Shown: positions 24,208-32,671 of the stretch, in pieces
How positions within the stretch are numbered: the first letter of the stretch is position 1
How the letters are laid out: the number at the start of each line of letters is the position of its first letter
From: Palsa-744 sp036498265
Lineage (GTDB): Bacteria > Actinomycetota > Thermoleophilia > Solirubrobacterales > Solirubrobacteraceae
Length of the DNA: 64,000 nt
Reading direction: 5' to 3'
Assembly (NCBI GenBank): GCA_036498265.1
Contig: DASYFT010000031.1
Coordinates: 171,801-235,800, forward strand
The notes under the pieces: generated by a model
Databases searched by the model: none
Told to the model about the DNA's origin: nothing
What the model saw: the letters and a program-made list of their open reading frames with translations, nothing else
Position numbers and translations under genes: made by a program

Positions 24208-25488
24208 CGGAAGCAGCCAGATCGCGTACCACGGCAGCAGCCAGGCCGTCGACAGGAGCAGCGCGAGCATCGACCATCCGGCGGCGACGCGCCAGTCGGC
24301 GCCGCGTGCGGTGCGCCACAGCGCCGCCAGCAGCACGGCGAGGAAGCCGGCCACATAGAGGTGCCGCCACCACGCCGGCGTGCCACTCAACCCGAACAGG
24401 CGCGCCGTCTCCGCGGGGATGCTGTGGGTCGCGACCAGCTGCTGCTGCTCGCCGACCGCGTTCAGGAAGCCCAGCGCATGCGAGCCGAAGCCGATCAGGC
24501 CCAGCACGGCGAGCGCCGCCAGGCAGACCAGCGCCGCGGCCGCGACCCGAGCGCGCTCGCGCGCGCCGTGTGCGGCGAGGATGAGGAACGGCAGCACCAC
24601 ACCGGTCGTCACCTTCACGCCGACGCCGGCCACGAGCGTCGCCGCGCCGGCCCGCAGGCGCGGGGCGGACCCCGCCGTGAGCCACAGGGCCAGCGCCAGC
24701 AGGAGCAGGATCAGCGTGTCGTTGTGCGCGCCGCCCACCGCCAGCACGAGCAGAACCGGGTTCAGCCCCACGAATGCCGCCGCCCAGCGGGCAGAGCGGC
24801 CGACCCGCTCGGCGGCGCGCGCCACCAGTGCCACCGCGCCGAGGCTCGAGGCGAGCGCGACCGCCTTCAGCGCCCACAGCCCTCCGGCGACGCCCAGCGG
24901 GGCGGTCGCGTAGCTGAGCAGCGTGTAGAGCGGCCCGTAGGGTGAGTGCTTGAAGGGCCATCCCACGAACTGGAACACCGGGTCGGTGCTCGCTTCGGCG
25001 GCGGTGTGGGTGTAGGGGTCGAGCCCGTGCAGGGCGCCCATCCGGGCGAAGGAGAGGTAGCCGAAGACGTCCTGGGAGATCAGCGGCGGCCCCAGCGCCA
25101 GGATCACCTGCGAGAGCACCACGGCGACCGCGATCGAGCGCCCGGGCAGCGTGCGCGCGCCAACCAGCACGAGAAGGTAGCTCGCGCACATGAGCAGCAT
25201 CAGCGTCTGGAACCCGTTCCTGGTCAGGCCGGCGCCGAGGCCCTGCAGCGGCCCGGCCAGCCAATCCGGCCAGCCACCGGCCCGCGCGGGTACGAACTCC
25301 GACGGTTTCGAGGCGGCATCGGCGCTCAGCAGCAACGCGGTGCTGAGAACGCCCACGAGGCCAAGCCCGCCGAGCGCTTGCAGCAAGACGGGAGGCGTTC
25401 GCCCGTCAGCCCCGCCGCCGGTCTCCGAGCGTGTCCCTGCGGCGATCCGGACGCTTGCTGTGGGGGTCGCGGCTCCGATATCCGTCAT
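23989..25488 (-). CDS. polyprenol-phosphate-mannose-type alpha-1,6-mannosyltransferase-like membrane protein (GT87/MptB-like)
   Basis: 499 residues from the ATG at 25486-25488, with roughly 12 hydrophobic helices. The loop after helix 2 has GPPLISQDVFGYLSFARMGALHGLDPYTH and FKHSPYGPLYTLLSY, resembling the Asp-containing first loop of MptA/MptB and GT87 GT-C enzymes, which use lipid-linked mannose to build lipomannan-like glycans. The C-terminal last helix (AATLIFSAYAILIHLSL) is antisense to the WecA-like tail, and the final 45 residues are hydrophilic. It is divergent from the fusion glycosyltransferase at 25617. Sugar specificity is inferred. Confidence 0.8.
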   Translation of the reverse strand: MTDIGAATPTASVRIAAGTRSETGGGADGRTPPVLLQALGGLGLVGVLSTALLLSADAASKPSEFVPARAGGWPDWLAGPLQGLGAGLTRNGFQTLMLLMCASYLLVLVGARTLPGRSIAVAVVLSQVILALGPPLISQDVFGYLSFARMGALHGLDPYTHTAAEASTDPVFQFVGWPFKHSPYGPLYTLLSYATAPLGVAGGLWALKAVALASSLGAVALVARAAERVGRSARWAAAFVGLNPVLLVLAVGGAHNDTLILLLLALALWLTAGSAPRLRAGAATLVAGVGVKVTTGVVLPFLILAAHGARERARVAAAALVCLAALAVLGLIGFGSHALGFLNAVGEQQQLVATHSIPAETARLFGLSGTPAWWRHLYVAGFLAVLLAALWRTARGADWRVAAGWSMLALLLSTAWLLPWYAIWLLPLAAVGGDRRLRAATLIFSAYAILIHLSLANPVLSPPRPHRAQHLHVAVPGARHRLELAGFQVLGDVQLDLRW

Positions 25489-25616
25489 TGTTGCGTCTAG
25501 ACGGGCGTGCAAGCGTCCTGCGGGCACGCTAGCCTGTGGCCGCTGCCATGCCCGCCGCGCGACAGGCCGCGGGTCCTCCTGCCCCGGTCCACGGCGGCCG
25601 GCCAGATACACCGTCT

Positions 25617-27617
25617 ATGCGACGTAGCTACCGCAAACGCACTTCGCGCCGCAATCGCGAGCGACCCGGCGCAGATCCGACACAGCCCACCGGCGCGCCG
25701 CGCCGCGTGCTGATCCTGTCCGCCGACGTGGGCGAGGGCCACGCTGCGGCGGCCCGCGCGCTGGCCGAGCAGATCGAGAGCTCCAGCGAGAGCGCCGAGG
25801 TGACGCTCATCGACGGGCTCTCGGCGATGGGGCCGCTGCTTCGCCCGGTCGTCGAGGACGGCTACCGCGTGCAGCTCCGCTTCTTCCCGTGGACCTACAC
25901 GATCGTCTACTGGCTGCTCGAGCACGTGGCGCCGATCCGCGCCCTCACCCGCGAGCTGCTCTGCCGGCTCGGCTCGCGGCCGCTCGCGCGGCGCATCGCC
26001 GAACACGACCCGGACGTGGTCGTCTCCACATACCCCGCCGTCACCGTCGTGCTCGCGCGCCTGCGCCGCAGGCGCGCGATCAGCTGCCCCGCGGTCGCGA
26101 CGATCACCGACCTGACGGGCCTGTTCTTCTGGGCCCAGCCGGGGATCGACATGCACCTCGTGATGTACGGCGAGTCGATGTCCTCGGTCGAGCGCATAGC
26201 CGGCGACGGCAGCGCGCGGCTCGTGCGCCCCCTGATCTCGGCCGAGTTCCTGCAGCCCCGCTGCCCGCTCGACACGCGCCGCTCGCTCGGCCTGCCCGAA
26301 GAGGGGCGCATGGTGGTCGTCTCCGGCGGCGGCTGGGGAGTGGGCGACATCGCGGGCGCCGTTCGGGAGTTCACCCGCGTTCCCGATGTCACCAGCATCG
26401 TCTGCCTGGCGGGCCGCAACGAGCAGCTCGCCCGCAAGCTGCGCGGCGCCTTCGCGGACGATCCGCGGATTCGCGTGTACGAGTTCACCGACAAGATGCC
26501 CGAGCTGCTGGCCGCGGCGGACGTGCTGGTGCACTCGACTGGCGGCGTCACCTGCCTCGAGGCCCGAGCCGCCGGCACGCCTGTCGTCTCCTACGGGCTT
26601 CCGGTGGGCCACGCGCGCCTGAACACCCGCGCGATGGCAGCGCTCGACCTCGTGCACCTCGCAAACGACACCGATGAGCTGCGCGCGCACGTGCAGGCGA
26701 GCTTCACGCGCGAGGACGCCGTGCGGCGGCTCGACGAGGTGCGCGGGGGCGCCGACGCCGTCGACGTGGTCCTCGACGTGCCGCGCCGCGTGCGGCCGAT
26801 CCCGGTCTGGCGGCTGCGCCTCGCCGCGGTTGCCACGCAGGTCGTGCTGCTCCTGGGCGTGGGCTCGTGGATGATGTCGACCGACGAGGTCACCGCCGTC
26901 GCCGGCAAGGTGCTGGACGTCCAGCCGCTCAAGCACGTCCAGACGAGCCAACCGGCCGTCGGCGTGATCGTCCACATGCCATCCGGCCAGATCGCCCCGG
27001 TCGCCGCCCTGCTGGCGCACCGCGGCATCCACGTGTCGGTCGCCGACGACGCCGGCATACCTTCGCCTCAGCGGATCCGGGCGCTCCGTTCGCTCGCGGA
27101 CGAAGTTCTGCCCGAAGTCCCAGGGTCCGCTCCGCTTCGGTGGGTGCGCACGCGCACCGTCCTGCGCTCCCAGGCACGGGCGCTCGGCCTGCGCCACAGC
27201 TTCTACTACCTGCAGCCGCGCGGCGGCCTGTCCGTCGGCCAGCTGGTGCTCGCACGAAGCGCCGGAGCGACGCCGGTGTGCGGCGCGCTGCGCCTCAGCG
27301 CCACCGGACCGCTGCCTCAGCGTCCGATGCGAGCCGGCGACGTCCTGGTCGTGGAGCTCGACGGCAGCGCCGCCTCCGTGACCGGGCTGGAACGGATCGT
27401 CTCCTGGCTCTCCACGGACGGGCTGGCCGCCGAGCCGCTCGGGTGGCTCACCGGCTCCCCCGCCATCAGGGCCAACAGGAGGGGAGAGCGCGCGAGTGCC
27501 GCCGCGCCGGCCATCAGCAGCACCAGCGACAGGACGAGCGGAACGCCCCCCAGCGGCGTGGCGGCGAAGCTCTCGCCGAGCAGCAGCGGCGCGAGCACCA
27601 CCGGGATCATCGTCTGA
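25617..27617 (+). CDS. MGDG-synthase-like glycosyltransferase fused through a membrane helix to a degenerate NodB-like domain
   Basis: About 666 residues from the ATG at 25617 (in-frame starts up to 25536 exist). Residues 30-390 form a GT28/MGDG synthase-type transferase: RVLILSADVGEGHAAAARAL (GEGH at 39-42), VVVSGGGWGVGD and HSTGGVTCLEARAAGTPVV, where the nucleotide sugar binds. A single hydrophobic helix follows at about 399-419. Residues 444-610 resemble a polysaccharide-deacetylase barrel (VGVIVHMPSGQIAPVAALLAHRG, then RAGDVLVVELDGS) without the metal-binding Asp/His residues. The last 55 residues overlap the convergent EamA gene. A role in glycolipid synthesis is likely; the sugar and lipid are unknown. 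Confidence 0.75.
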   Translation: MRRSYRKRTSRRNRERPGADPTQPTGAPRRVLILSADVGEGHAAAARALAEQIESSSESAEVTLIDGLSAMGPLLRPVVEDGYRVQLRFFPWTYTIVYWLLEHVAPIRALTRELLCRLGSRPLARRIAEHDPDVVVSTYPAVTVVLARLRRRRAISCPAVATITDLTGLFFWAQPGIDMHLVMYGESMSSVERIAGDGSARLVRPLISAEFLQPRCPLDTRRSLGLPEEGRMVVVSGGGWGVGDIAGAVREFTRVPDVTSIVCLAGRNEQLARKLRGAFADDPRIRVYEFTDKMPELLAAADVLVHSTGGVTCLEARAAGTPVVSYGLPVGHARLNTRAMAALDLVHLANDTDELRAHVQASFTREDAVRRLDEVRGGADAVDVVLDVPRRVRPIPVWRLRLAAVATQVVLLLGVGSWMMSTDEVTAVAGKVLDVQPLKHVQTSQPAVGVIVHMPSGQIAPVAALLAHRGIHVSVADDAGIPSPQRIRALRSLADEVLPEVPGSAPLRWVRTRTVLRSQARALGLRHSFYYLQPRGGLSVGQLVLARSAGATPVCGALRLSATGPLPQRPMRAGDVLVVELDGSAASVTGLERIVSWLSTDGLAAEPLGWLTGSPAIRANRRGERASAAAPAISSTSDRTSGTPPSGVAAKLSPSSSGASTTGIIV

Positions 27618-28312
27618 GTCACGAACACCAGCGGCGCCACCTGGATCGCGGGGCGCGACTGCAGCGCGCTCATCTCGCTGAGCACCCCGACCCCGGATGC
27701 CGCGGCGGTCGACAGCGCCCAGGCGGCGGCCGGAAGCAGGTGATGGCTTGCGAGGTCATCGGACGCCAGCTTGGTCGCCACCCCGCTCCAGCCGAACGCC
27801 AGGCCCGCGCCGAGCATCGTGACGATGGCGTTGCTGCGGCCGAGCGCGCGCAGCACGTAGGGGAGCAGGCTGGCGAGGCCGAGCCCGACGAGCACCAGGG
27901 TGATCGTGAGCTCCTCCGAGGTGTGAGTTGTGCTCCGCGGAGGCGCCGCAAGGCCGGCGCCGATGACGCCCGCGACGATCGCGAACATGGCGATGTGCTC
28001 GTAGCGACCGGCGTGCTCGCCCAGCATTCGCTCGGCAAGCAGCATCAGCACGAGCAGGCCGGCCGCGAGCGCCGGCTGCACCACCACCAGCGGCGCCAGC
28101 AGCAGCGCCACGACCTGCAGCGGGAAGCCGAGGATCGAGAGCCCCGTCCCGAGCAGCCATCGGGCCCGCCTGACCAGGCCCCAGGCGAGCGCGAGGCGCA
28201 GATGCTCCTCGCGAGGGGCCTCCTTGGCGTCCATCGCCTGCAGCGCGATCCCTAGGCTGTAGAGCGTCGAGGCGCCGACCGCGGCGAGAATTCCGAGCAC
28301 GAGATCGACCAT
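27317..28312 (-). CDS. EamA/DMT-family transporter
   Basis: 331 residues with about nine to ten hydrophobic helices in two halves (LVLGILAAVGASTLYSLGIALQAM opens the first). The order and the Ala/Leu/Gly-rich helices fit the drug/metabolite transporter superfamily, in a subgroup common in actinobacteria and of unknown substrate. The last helix ends near base 27460. The remaining 45 hydrophilic residues lie antisense to the fusion glycosyltransferase (301-bp overlap). The start ATG shares the bases CATG with the start of the divergent deacetylase. Flippase-like export of a lipid or glycan would suit the neighbourhood, but there is no direct evidence. Confidence 0.75.
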   Translation of the reverse strand: MVDLVLGILAAVGASTLYSLGIALQAMDAKEAPREEHLRLALAWGLVRRARWLLGTGLSILGFPLQVVALLLAPLVVVQPALAAGLLVLMLLAERMLGEHAGRYEHIAMFAIVAGVIGAGLAAPPRSTTHTSEELTITLVLVGLGLASLLPYVLRALGRSNAIVTMLGAGLAFGWSGVATKLASDDLASHHLLPAAAWALSTAAASGVGVLSEMSALQSRPAIQVAPLVFVTQTMIPVVLAPLLLGESFAATPLGGVPLVLSLVLLMAGAAALARSPLLLALMAGEPVSHPSGSAASPSVESQETIRSSPVTEAALPSSSTTRTSPARIGR

Positions 28313-29030
28313 GTCCGCCCCCGATGATCGCAGCCCGTGGTTACCGCTCGCCGGCGCGCTGGCCGCCGGGGCGGCTCTCGCCCATGCGTTCCCCGGACTG
28401 GCGGGGGCCTGGCGCGCCCTGCGAGCGCCGCTCGGGATCGAGGACCGGACCTCCAGCGGGCTGGGCTACGCCCTGACCTTCGACGATGGTCCGCACGCGC
28501 AGGGCACGCCCGCCGTGCTCGAGACGCTCGACCGTGCGAGCGTCCGGGCGACCTTCTTCCTGGTCGGCGAGCAGGTCCGGCGAAACCCTGCGCTGGCCCG
28601 CGAGGTGGTCGCCGCCGGGCACACGGTGGGCCTGCACTGCGATCGTCACCGCAACCTCCTGCGGCTCACCCCCTGGCAGGTGCGGGAGGACATCGCCCGC
28701 GCGGAGGATGCGATCGGGAGCGTCACGGGCGTGGCCCCCGGCCTGTACCGCCCGCCCTACGGCATCGCGAGCGCCAGCGCGCTTCGGATCGCGCGCGATC
28801 GCGGCTGGCGCACGCTGCTGTGGACCCAGTGGGGACGCGATTGGGAGGCGCGGGCGACGGCCGAGTCGATCCGGGAGCGGGTCACCGACGGGGCGCGGGA
28901 CGGGTCGGTGCTGCTGTTGCACGATGCGGACGACTACTCGGCCGAGGGTTCCTGGAGGCGCACCGCCGCAGCCCTGCCGGGGGTGCTCGACACGCTCACC
29001 GGAAGAGGCCTCACGGACACGGCTCCCTGA
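28311..29030 (+). CDS. polysaccharide deacetylase (NodB domain)
   Basis: 239 residues: an N-terminal hydrophobic segment (LPLAGALAAGAALAHAF) that may anchor it, then a complete NodB domain. Motif 1 is TFDDGPH with Asp58-Asp59, motif 2 is H109-x3-H113 (GLHCDRHRN), motif 3 is RPPYG, and motif 5 is LLLHDAD. The metal-dependent family removes N-acetyl groups from chitin, peptidoglycan or other glycans. It follows a gene with a degenerate NodB-like domain, so a functional link is possible. The ATG shares CATG with the start of the divergent EamA gene, leaving no separate promoter space. Confidence 0.88.
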   Translation: MSAPDDRSPWLPLAGALAAGAALAHAFPGLAGAWRALRAPLGIEDRTSSGLGYALTFDDGPHAQGTPAVLETLDRASVRATFFLVGEQVRRNPALAREVVAAGHTVGLHCDRHRNLLRLTPWQVREDIARAEDAIGSVTGVAPGLYRPPYGIASASALRIARDRGWRTLLWTQWGRDWEARATAESIRERVTDGARDGSVLLLHDADDYSAEGSWRRTAAALPGVLDTLTGRGLTDTAP

Positions 29031-29151
29031 GGGGGAGCACGCACGCCGCCGAGTGGCCACCGGCGTCCGACCCGTGCCCGGCCGCGACAAGCAGCCTGCA
29101 GGTGCGCTCACCTCACCGTCCGTATCCGTCTTCGCGGATAAGATCGACGGC

Positions 29152-30051
29152 TTGTCAACCGCTGTAACGATCGACAGTCGGGGGACGGCGGCCGGCGCCG
29201 TCCCGGGGATCGGAGCGCTCCCGAAGCCGCACGTCCGCACCCGCTGGTGGGTGGAGGCGCTGACGATCGGCTGGCTGCTCTGGCTGTATGACGCCGTCAC
29301 CAACATGGCGCCGCTTCGCCTCGCGCCGGCGCTCGGCCATGCGGCCGGCGTGCTGCGGCTGGAGCACGCGCTGCACATAGACCCGGAGCTGCGGCTCGAC
29401 AGCTGGCTGGCCGGCCATCACACGCTCGGCCTGCTCACATCGGACTACTACGACAACGCGCACTTCATCGTGACGCTCGGCCTGCTCGGCTGGCTGTGGT
29501 GGCGCCGGGCCGACATCTACCGGCCGCTGCGCAACGCGCTCGTGGTCACCAACCTGGTGGCGTTCGCCGTGTTCTGGCTCTACCCCGTCGCTCCGCCGCG
29601 GATGCTCTCCGGTTTCGTCGACGTCGTCGCCAACACCCACGCATTCGGCTCCTGGCACGCCGGCGCGCTCGCCTCCCACGCCGACGAGCTCGCGGCCATG
29701 CCGTCGCTGCACATGGCCTGGGCCGCCTGGTGCGCGCTCGCCATCTGGCGCCTGTCGGCGCGTCGCGCGGTTCGTGCCATCGCGATCCTCTATCCCTGTG
29801 TGACGGCCTTCGCGGTGCTCGCCACCGGCAACCACTTCGTGCTCGACATCCTGGCCGGCATGGCCACGTTCGTCCTCGCGGTGCTGCTCGTGCGCATGGG
29901 GGGAGCGGCCCGGCGGGTGGCCGTCCCGAGGCTGCGGCGAGCGGCCTCGCCGATCGCAGAGCGGCGCCGCGGCCGGCCGTCGAGTGACAGCGTGTCGCCC
30001 GCGTACCGCATGTCACAAAGTTGTTACGAAGTCCAGGACCAGGTAGACTAG
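29152..30051 (+). CDS. PAP2 superfamily membrane protein (inositolphosphotransferase/IPC synthase-like)
   Basis: About 299 residues with six or so membrane helices. The phosphatase motifs are MPSLHMAWAAW (PSxH) and GNHFVLDILAG, as in the PAP2_3 group that includes Aur1/IPC synthase-type enzymes. It could transfer or remove a head-group phosphate from a lipid. The start is uncertain: TTG at 29152 follows TAAGAT (29139-29144) by 7 nt and includes the conserved RTRWWVEALTIGWLLWLYD segment; an in-frame GTG lies about 95 nt downstream. The C-terminal 45 residues are basic. The promoter of the ATP synthase operon overlaps its last codons. Confidence 0.8.
   Translation: MSTAVTIDSRGTAAGAVPGIGALPKPHVRTRWWVEALTIGWLLWLYDAVTNMAPLRLAPALGHAAGVLRLEHALHIDPELRLDSWLAGHHTLGLLTSDYYDNAHFIVTLGLLGWLWWRRADIYRPLRNALVVTNLVAFAVFWLYPVAPPRMLSGFVDVVANTHAFGSWHAGALASHADELAAMPSLHMAWAAWCALAIWRLSARRAVRAIAILYPCVTAFAVLATGNHFVLDILAGMATFVLAVLLVRMGGAARRVAVPRLRRAASPIAERRRGRPSSDSVSPAYRMSQSCYEVQDQVD
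30021..30049 (+). promoter_or_regulatory. sigma-A-type promoter for the ATP synthase operon
   Basis: TTGTTA (30021-30026), a 17-bp spacer and TAGACT (30044-30049). This is the best -35/-10 pair I see in the window, and it lies inside the final codons of the PAP2 gene. Transcription would start near 30056. Confidence 0.55.
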
Positions 30052-30421
30052 CGCCGCTGCCCCAGACGCTCCTGTGACGCTCCGTCGCAGACAGCGCGGG
30101 GACGTTCTCGTCTGTAGGGTGGCTCATGCGACATGCCAGACTTCGACGCCAATGCGGATGCTTCACGCATGCCCGCCTCCAGCCAGGGGGATCCTGCCGA
30201 TCCCGGCGAGCGGCCGTGCCGCCGGTTGCCCGTGATCGCTCGCGCGCCGCGCGCAGCCTGCCGCCGCCCGGCCGCCCGCGCCGCGCGAACGGCGCGCAGG
30301 CACAGCCGCCGGCACGCCTGCCCGTCCGGGCACGCTCCGGGCATCGTCGTGGACTCGCCGCCGCCGCGCCGGCGCCTGTGGACCCTGTGCCACGGACGGC
30401 CACCCGGATCCCCAAGCTGAC
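30052..30421 (+). other. 370-nt non-coding leader region upstream of atpI
   Basis: No gene with recognisable homology. An ATG frame at 30133-30420 is Arg/Pro-rich and ends 1 nt before the atpI GTG, but it looks like low-complexity GC-rich sequence. A TGTAGGGT motif at 30113-30120 could be a second extended -10. The rest is mostly C/G-rich and could fold. If the 30021 promoter is used, this is a long 5' leader. Confidence 0.5.
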
Positions 30422-30811
30422 GTGTTCGTCCTTCGATACCTCGACGTGTGCCTGGTGCTCGCGACGGGCCCCTTCGTGCTCCTCAGCGGCATGCCGGCGT
30501 TCGGCTATCTCGTGGGCGCCGTCGCCTGGCTGCTGACGAGGACCGCCACCGCCTACGCCTACGCGCGGGCCACGCGGGTGCCCGACGCGAGGCTCAAAGC
30601 CGGACTGCAGGTCGGCGCGATGATGGGTCGCATCTGGATCGTCGCGCTCGCCGTGATCCTCGCAAGATACGCCGGCGGCAAGGACGACGGGATCATGGCC
30701 GCCGCGCTGGTGCTCGCCGCATTCACCGTGTACTTCGCGATGTCGTTCTTCACGCGCCCCGCCACGCTCGCCGGACGGCCGCGCGCACATGGAAGGCCGA
30801 GCGCCTCGTGA
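30422..30811 (+). CDS. atpI: AtpI-like membrane protein of the ATP synthase operon
   Basis: 129 residues from a GTG, with four hydrophobic helices (LVLATGPFVLLSGM, FGYLVGAVAWLL, MMGRIWIVALAVILA, IMAAALVLAAFTVYFAM). Sequence conservation is low. The call rests on size, topology and its position just before atpB, where AtpI or UncI occurs in nearly all bacteria. AtpI assists c-ring assembly or ion uptake in other species. The stop overlaps the atpB GTG (GTGA), so the two are translationally coupled. Confidence 0.7.
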   Translation: MFVLRYLDVCLVLATGPFVLLSGMPAFGYLVGAVAWLLTRTATAYAYARATRVPDARLKAGLQVGAMMGRIWIVALAVILARYAGGKDDGIMAAALVLAAFTVYFAMSFFTRPATLAGRPRAHGRPSAS

Positions 30812-31791
30812 GCGCCACCGAGGCCGGAGGCCTGCCCCGGCAGGGCGCCCCCGCGCCGCCGGGTCCGCCGGCGGCGGATGCAAGCGGAGCGCCTGCCCGC
30901 TCCTCGGTCAAACGGCGGCTGCTGATCGGACTCGGTGTCTACATCGCCGGGCTCGTCGCGCTGGTAGCGATCTACGGGTTCAAAGGACACCGGAACGAAG
31001 CGTTCAAGCCGCAGAACGAGTTCAAACTCGAAAACTGGGTCGACCTCGGGATCTTCTCGATCAACAAGGCCGTGCTCTACTTGTTCCTCGCCGGTGCGCT
31101 GACCTGCGTGACCATGATCTACGTCGCGCGGCGGATGCAGCAGCGCCCGAACAAGGTCCAGACGGCCGTCGAGCTGCTGTTCCAGCTGATGCGCGACAAC
31201 ATCACCGGCAGCGCCATGTCGAGGGAGATGGCCGCGAAGTGGTTCCCGTTCATCGGCGCGCTGTTCCTGTTCATCCTCTTCTCGAACCTGATCGGGTACA
31301 TCCCCCTGCCGACGAACACCGAGTACGAGGTGACCATTTTCGGCCTGCACCTCCCCGCGTTCTCGCTCTATGCGGCCACGGCGAACATCTCGATCCCGCT
31401 CGTGCTCGCGCTGGTCGTCTTCTTCTCCTACACGATCGAAGGCATCCGCGCCAAGGGGCCGATCGGATATCTGAAGGGCCTCGTCCCGGGTGGCGTGCAA
31501 GGCGGCCTGGCGGTTCCGATCTTCCTCCTCGAGATCCTCTCCAACCTGATGCGGATCCTCTCGCTCACCATCCGTCTGTTCGCCAACATCCTCGCCGGGC
31601 ATCTCATCATCCTGTTCTTCGCCGGCGCGCTCGGCGTGATCCTCGGCGTCGCCTGGCTCGGATGGTTCACGCTTCCGTTCGGGATCATCCTGTTCGCGTT
31701 CGAGGTCGGCCTTGTAGCCGCCCTGCAGGCGTTCATCTTCGCCACCCTCACTGCCATCTACCTCGGCGGCGCCGTCGCCGCAGAGCACTAA
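30808..31791 (+). CDS. atpB: F0F1 ATP synthase subunit a
   Basis: 327 residues from the GTG overlapping atpI. The first 35 residues are a Pro/Ala/Gly-rich extension. The channel protein follows, with AAKWFPFIGALFLFILFSNLIGYIP, and LSLTIRLFANILAGHLII, whose Arg is the essential proton-path residue facing the c-ring. Helices continue to residue 325. It forms the two half-channels for ion flow. The next gene, atpE, is 15 bp downstream. Confidence 0.96.
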   Translation: MSATEAGGLPRQGAPAPPGPPAADASGAPARSSVKRRLLIGLGVYIAGLVALVAIYGFKGHRNEAFKPQNEFKLENWVDLGIFSINKAVLYLFLAGALTCVTMIYVARRMQQRPNKVQTAVELLFQLMRDNITGSAMSREMAAKWFPFIGALFLFILFSNLIGYIPLPTNTEYEVTIFGLHLPAFSLYAATANISIPLVLALVVFFSYTIEGIRAKGPIGYLKGLVPGGVQGGLAVPIFLLEILSNLMRILSLTIRLFANILAGHLIILFFAGALGVILGVAWLGWFTLPFGIILFAFEVGLVAALQAFIFATLTAIYLGGAVAAEH

Positions 31792-31806
31792 AAGGAGCCA
31801 TAAGCC

Positions 31807-32076
31807 GTGCACATAGCTCTCATCACGATCATGGCGGCCGCCGAAGAAACCGCCAAAGCCGGTAAGTCCATCGGGCTCGGCGTCGGCGGCGGTCTCGGCG
31901 CCGTGGGCGCCGGAGTGGGAATCGGGCTCATCTTCGGCAAGGCGATCGAAGCGATCACCCGCCAGCCCGAGATGCGCGACGAGATCACCCAGCTGCAGTG
32001 GCTGGGCTTCGCGCTCACCGAGGCAACCTTCTTCTACGGCCTCGTCGCGGGTCTGCTCGCGGCCTTCATCGTCTAG
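31807..32076 (+). CDS. atpE: F0F1 ATP synthase subunit c
   Basis: 89 residues, two helices joined by the polar loop ITRQPEM (RQP motif binds gamma/epsilon). The ion-binding acid is Glu72 in GFALTEATFFYGL. The residue after it is Ala, and helix 1 is Gly-rich without the Gln of sodium-type rings, so proton coupling is expected (inference). GTG start with AAGGAG about 9 nt upstream; an in-frame ATG at 31834 would still keep the first helix. Confidence 0.95.
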   Translation: MHIALITIMAAAEETAKAGKSIGLGVGGGLGAVGAGVGIGLIFGKAIEAITRQPEMRDEITQLQWLGFALTEATFFYGLVAGLLAAFIV

Positions 32077-32080
32077 GCAG

Positions 32081-32671
32081 ATGGTCGTCTCCCTCGCACA
32101 CCTCTCGGCATCGCTCGCGCCCTCCGGCAGGGGCGTCCTCGCCGCGAACGGAAGCTTCCTGATCAAGCCGGGTGTCGGCCTCATGATCTGGACGCTGATC
32201 GTCTTCGGCGCGACGATGGTCCTGCTCGCAAGGATCGCGTTCCCCCGGATCAGCGCCGCGCTCGATCGCCGCCAGAAAGCGATCGAAGAAGCCATCGACA
32301 CGGCCGAGCACGCGCGGACCGAGGCCGAGAAGATGCTCGCCGAATACCGGGAGCGACTCAGGGAGGCCAGGGTCCAGGCCGAGGAGATCATCCAGCGTGC
32401 CCGCCAGAGCGCGCAGGCTCACGAGCACGAGGCCAAAGAGCGCGGGCACGAGCTCATCGCCGAGGCGTCCGAGCGCGCCCAGCGCGATATCGAAGCGGCC
32501 ACCAAGCGGGCGCTCGACGAACTCCGCAAGGAGGTCGTGGACCTCACGATCCTCGCGACCGAGAAGGTCACCCGCAAGGCTCTCAACGACTCCGATCAGA
32601 AGCGGCTGGCCGAGGAAGCGCTCGCCGAACTCGACTTCGCCGGGCTGTCCGCAGGTGCTCCGCAGGGCTGA
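32081..32671 (+). CDS. atpF: F0F1 ATP synthase subunit b
   Basis: 196 residues: a short polar N-terminus, one hydrophobic helix (GLMIWTLIVFGATMVLLARIAF), then a long charged coiled coil (RRQKAIEEAIDTAEHARTEAEKMLAEY onward) typical of the peripheral stalk. The C-terminal part binds the delta subunit. It starts 4 bp after atpE and its stop overlaps the atpH ATG (TGATG). Confidence 0.95.
   Translation: MVVSLAHLSASLAPSGRGVLAANGSFLIKPGVGLMIWTLIVFGATMVLLARIAFPRISAALDRRQKAIEEAIDTAEHARTEAEKMLAEYRERLREARVQAEEIIQRARQSAQAHEHEAKERGHELIAEASERAQRDIEAATKRALDELRKEVVDLTILATEKVTRKALNDSDQKRLAEEALAELDFAGLSAGAPQG

Noticed and set aside
30133..30420. Small plus-strand gene ending 1 nt before atpI
   Set aside because: Arg/Pro-rich, no motif, no membrane helix like AtpZ, and weak start context. 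Kept only as a possibility within the leader.
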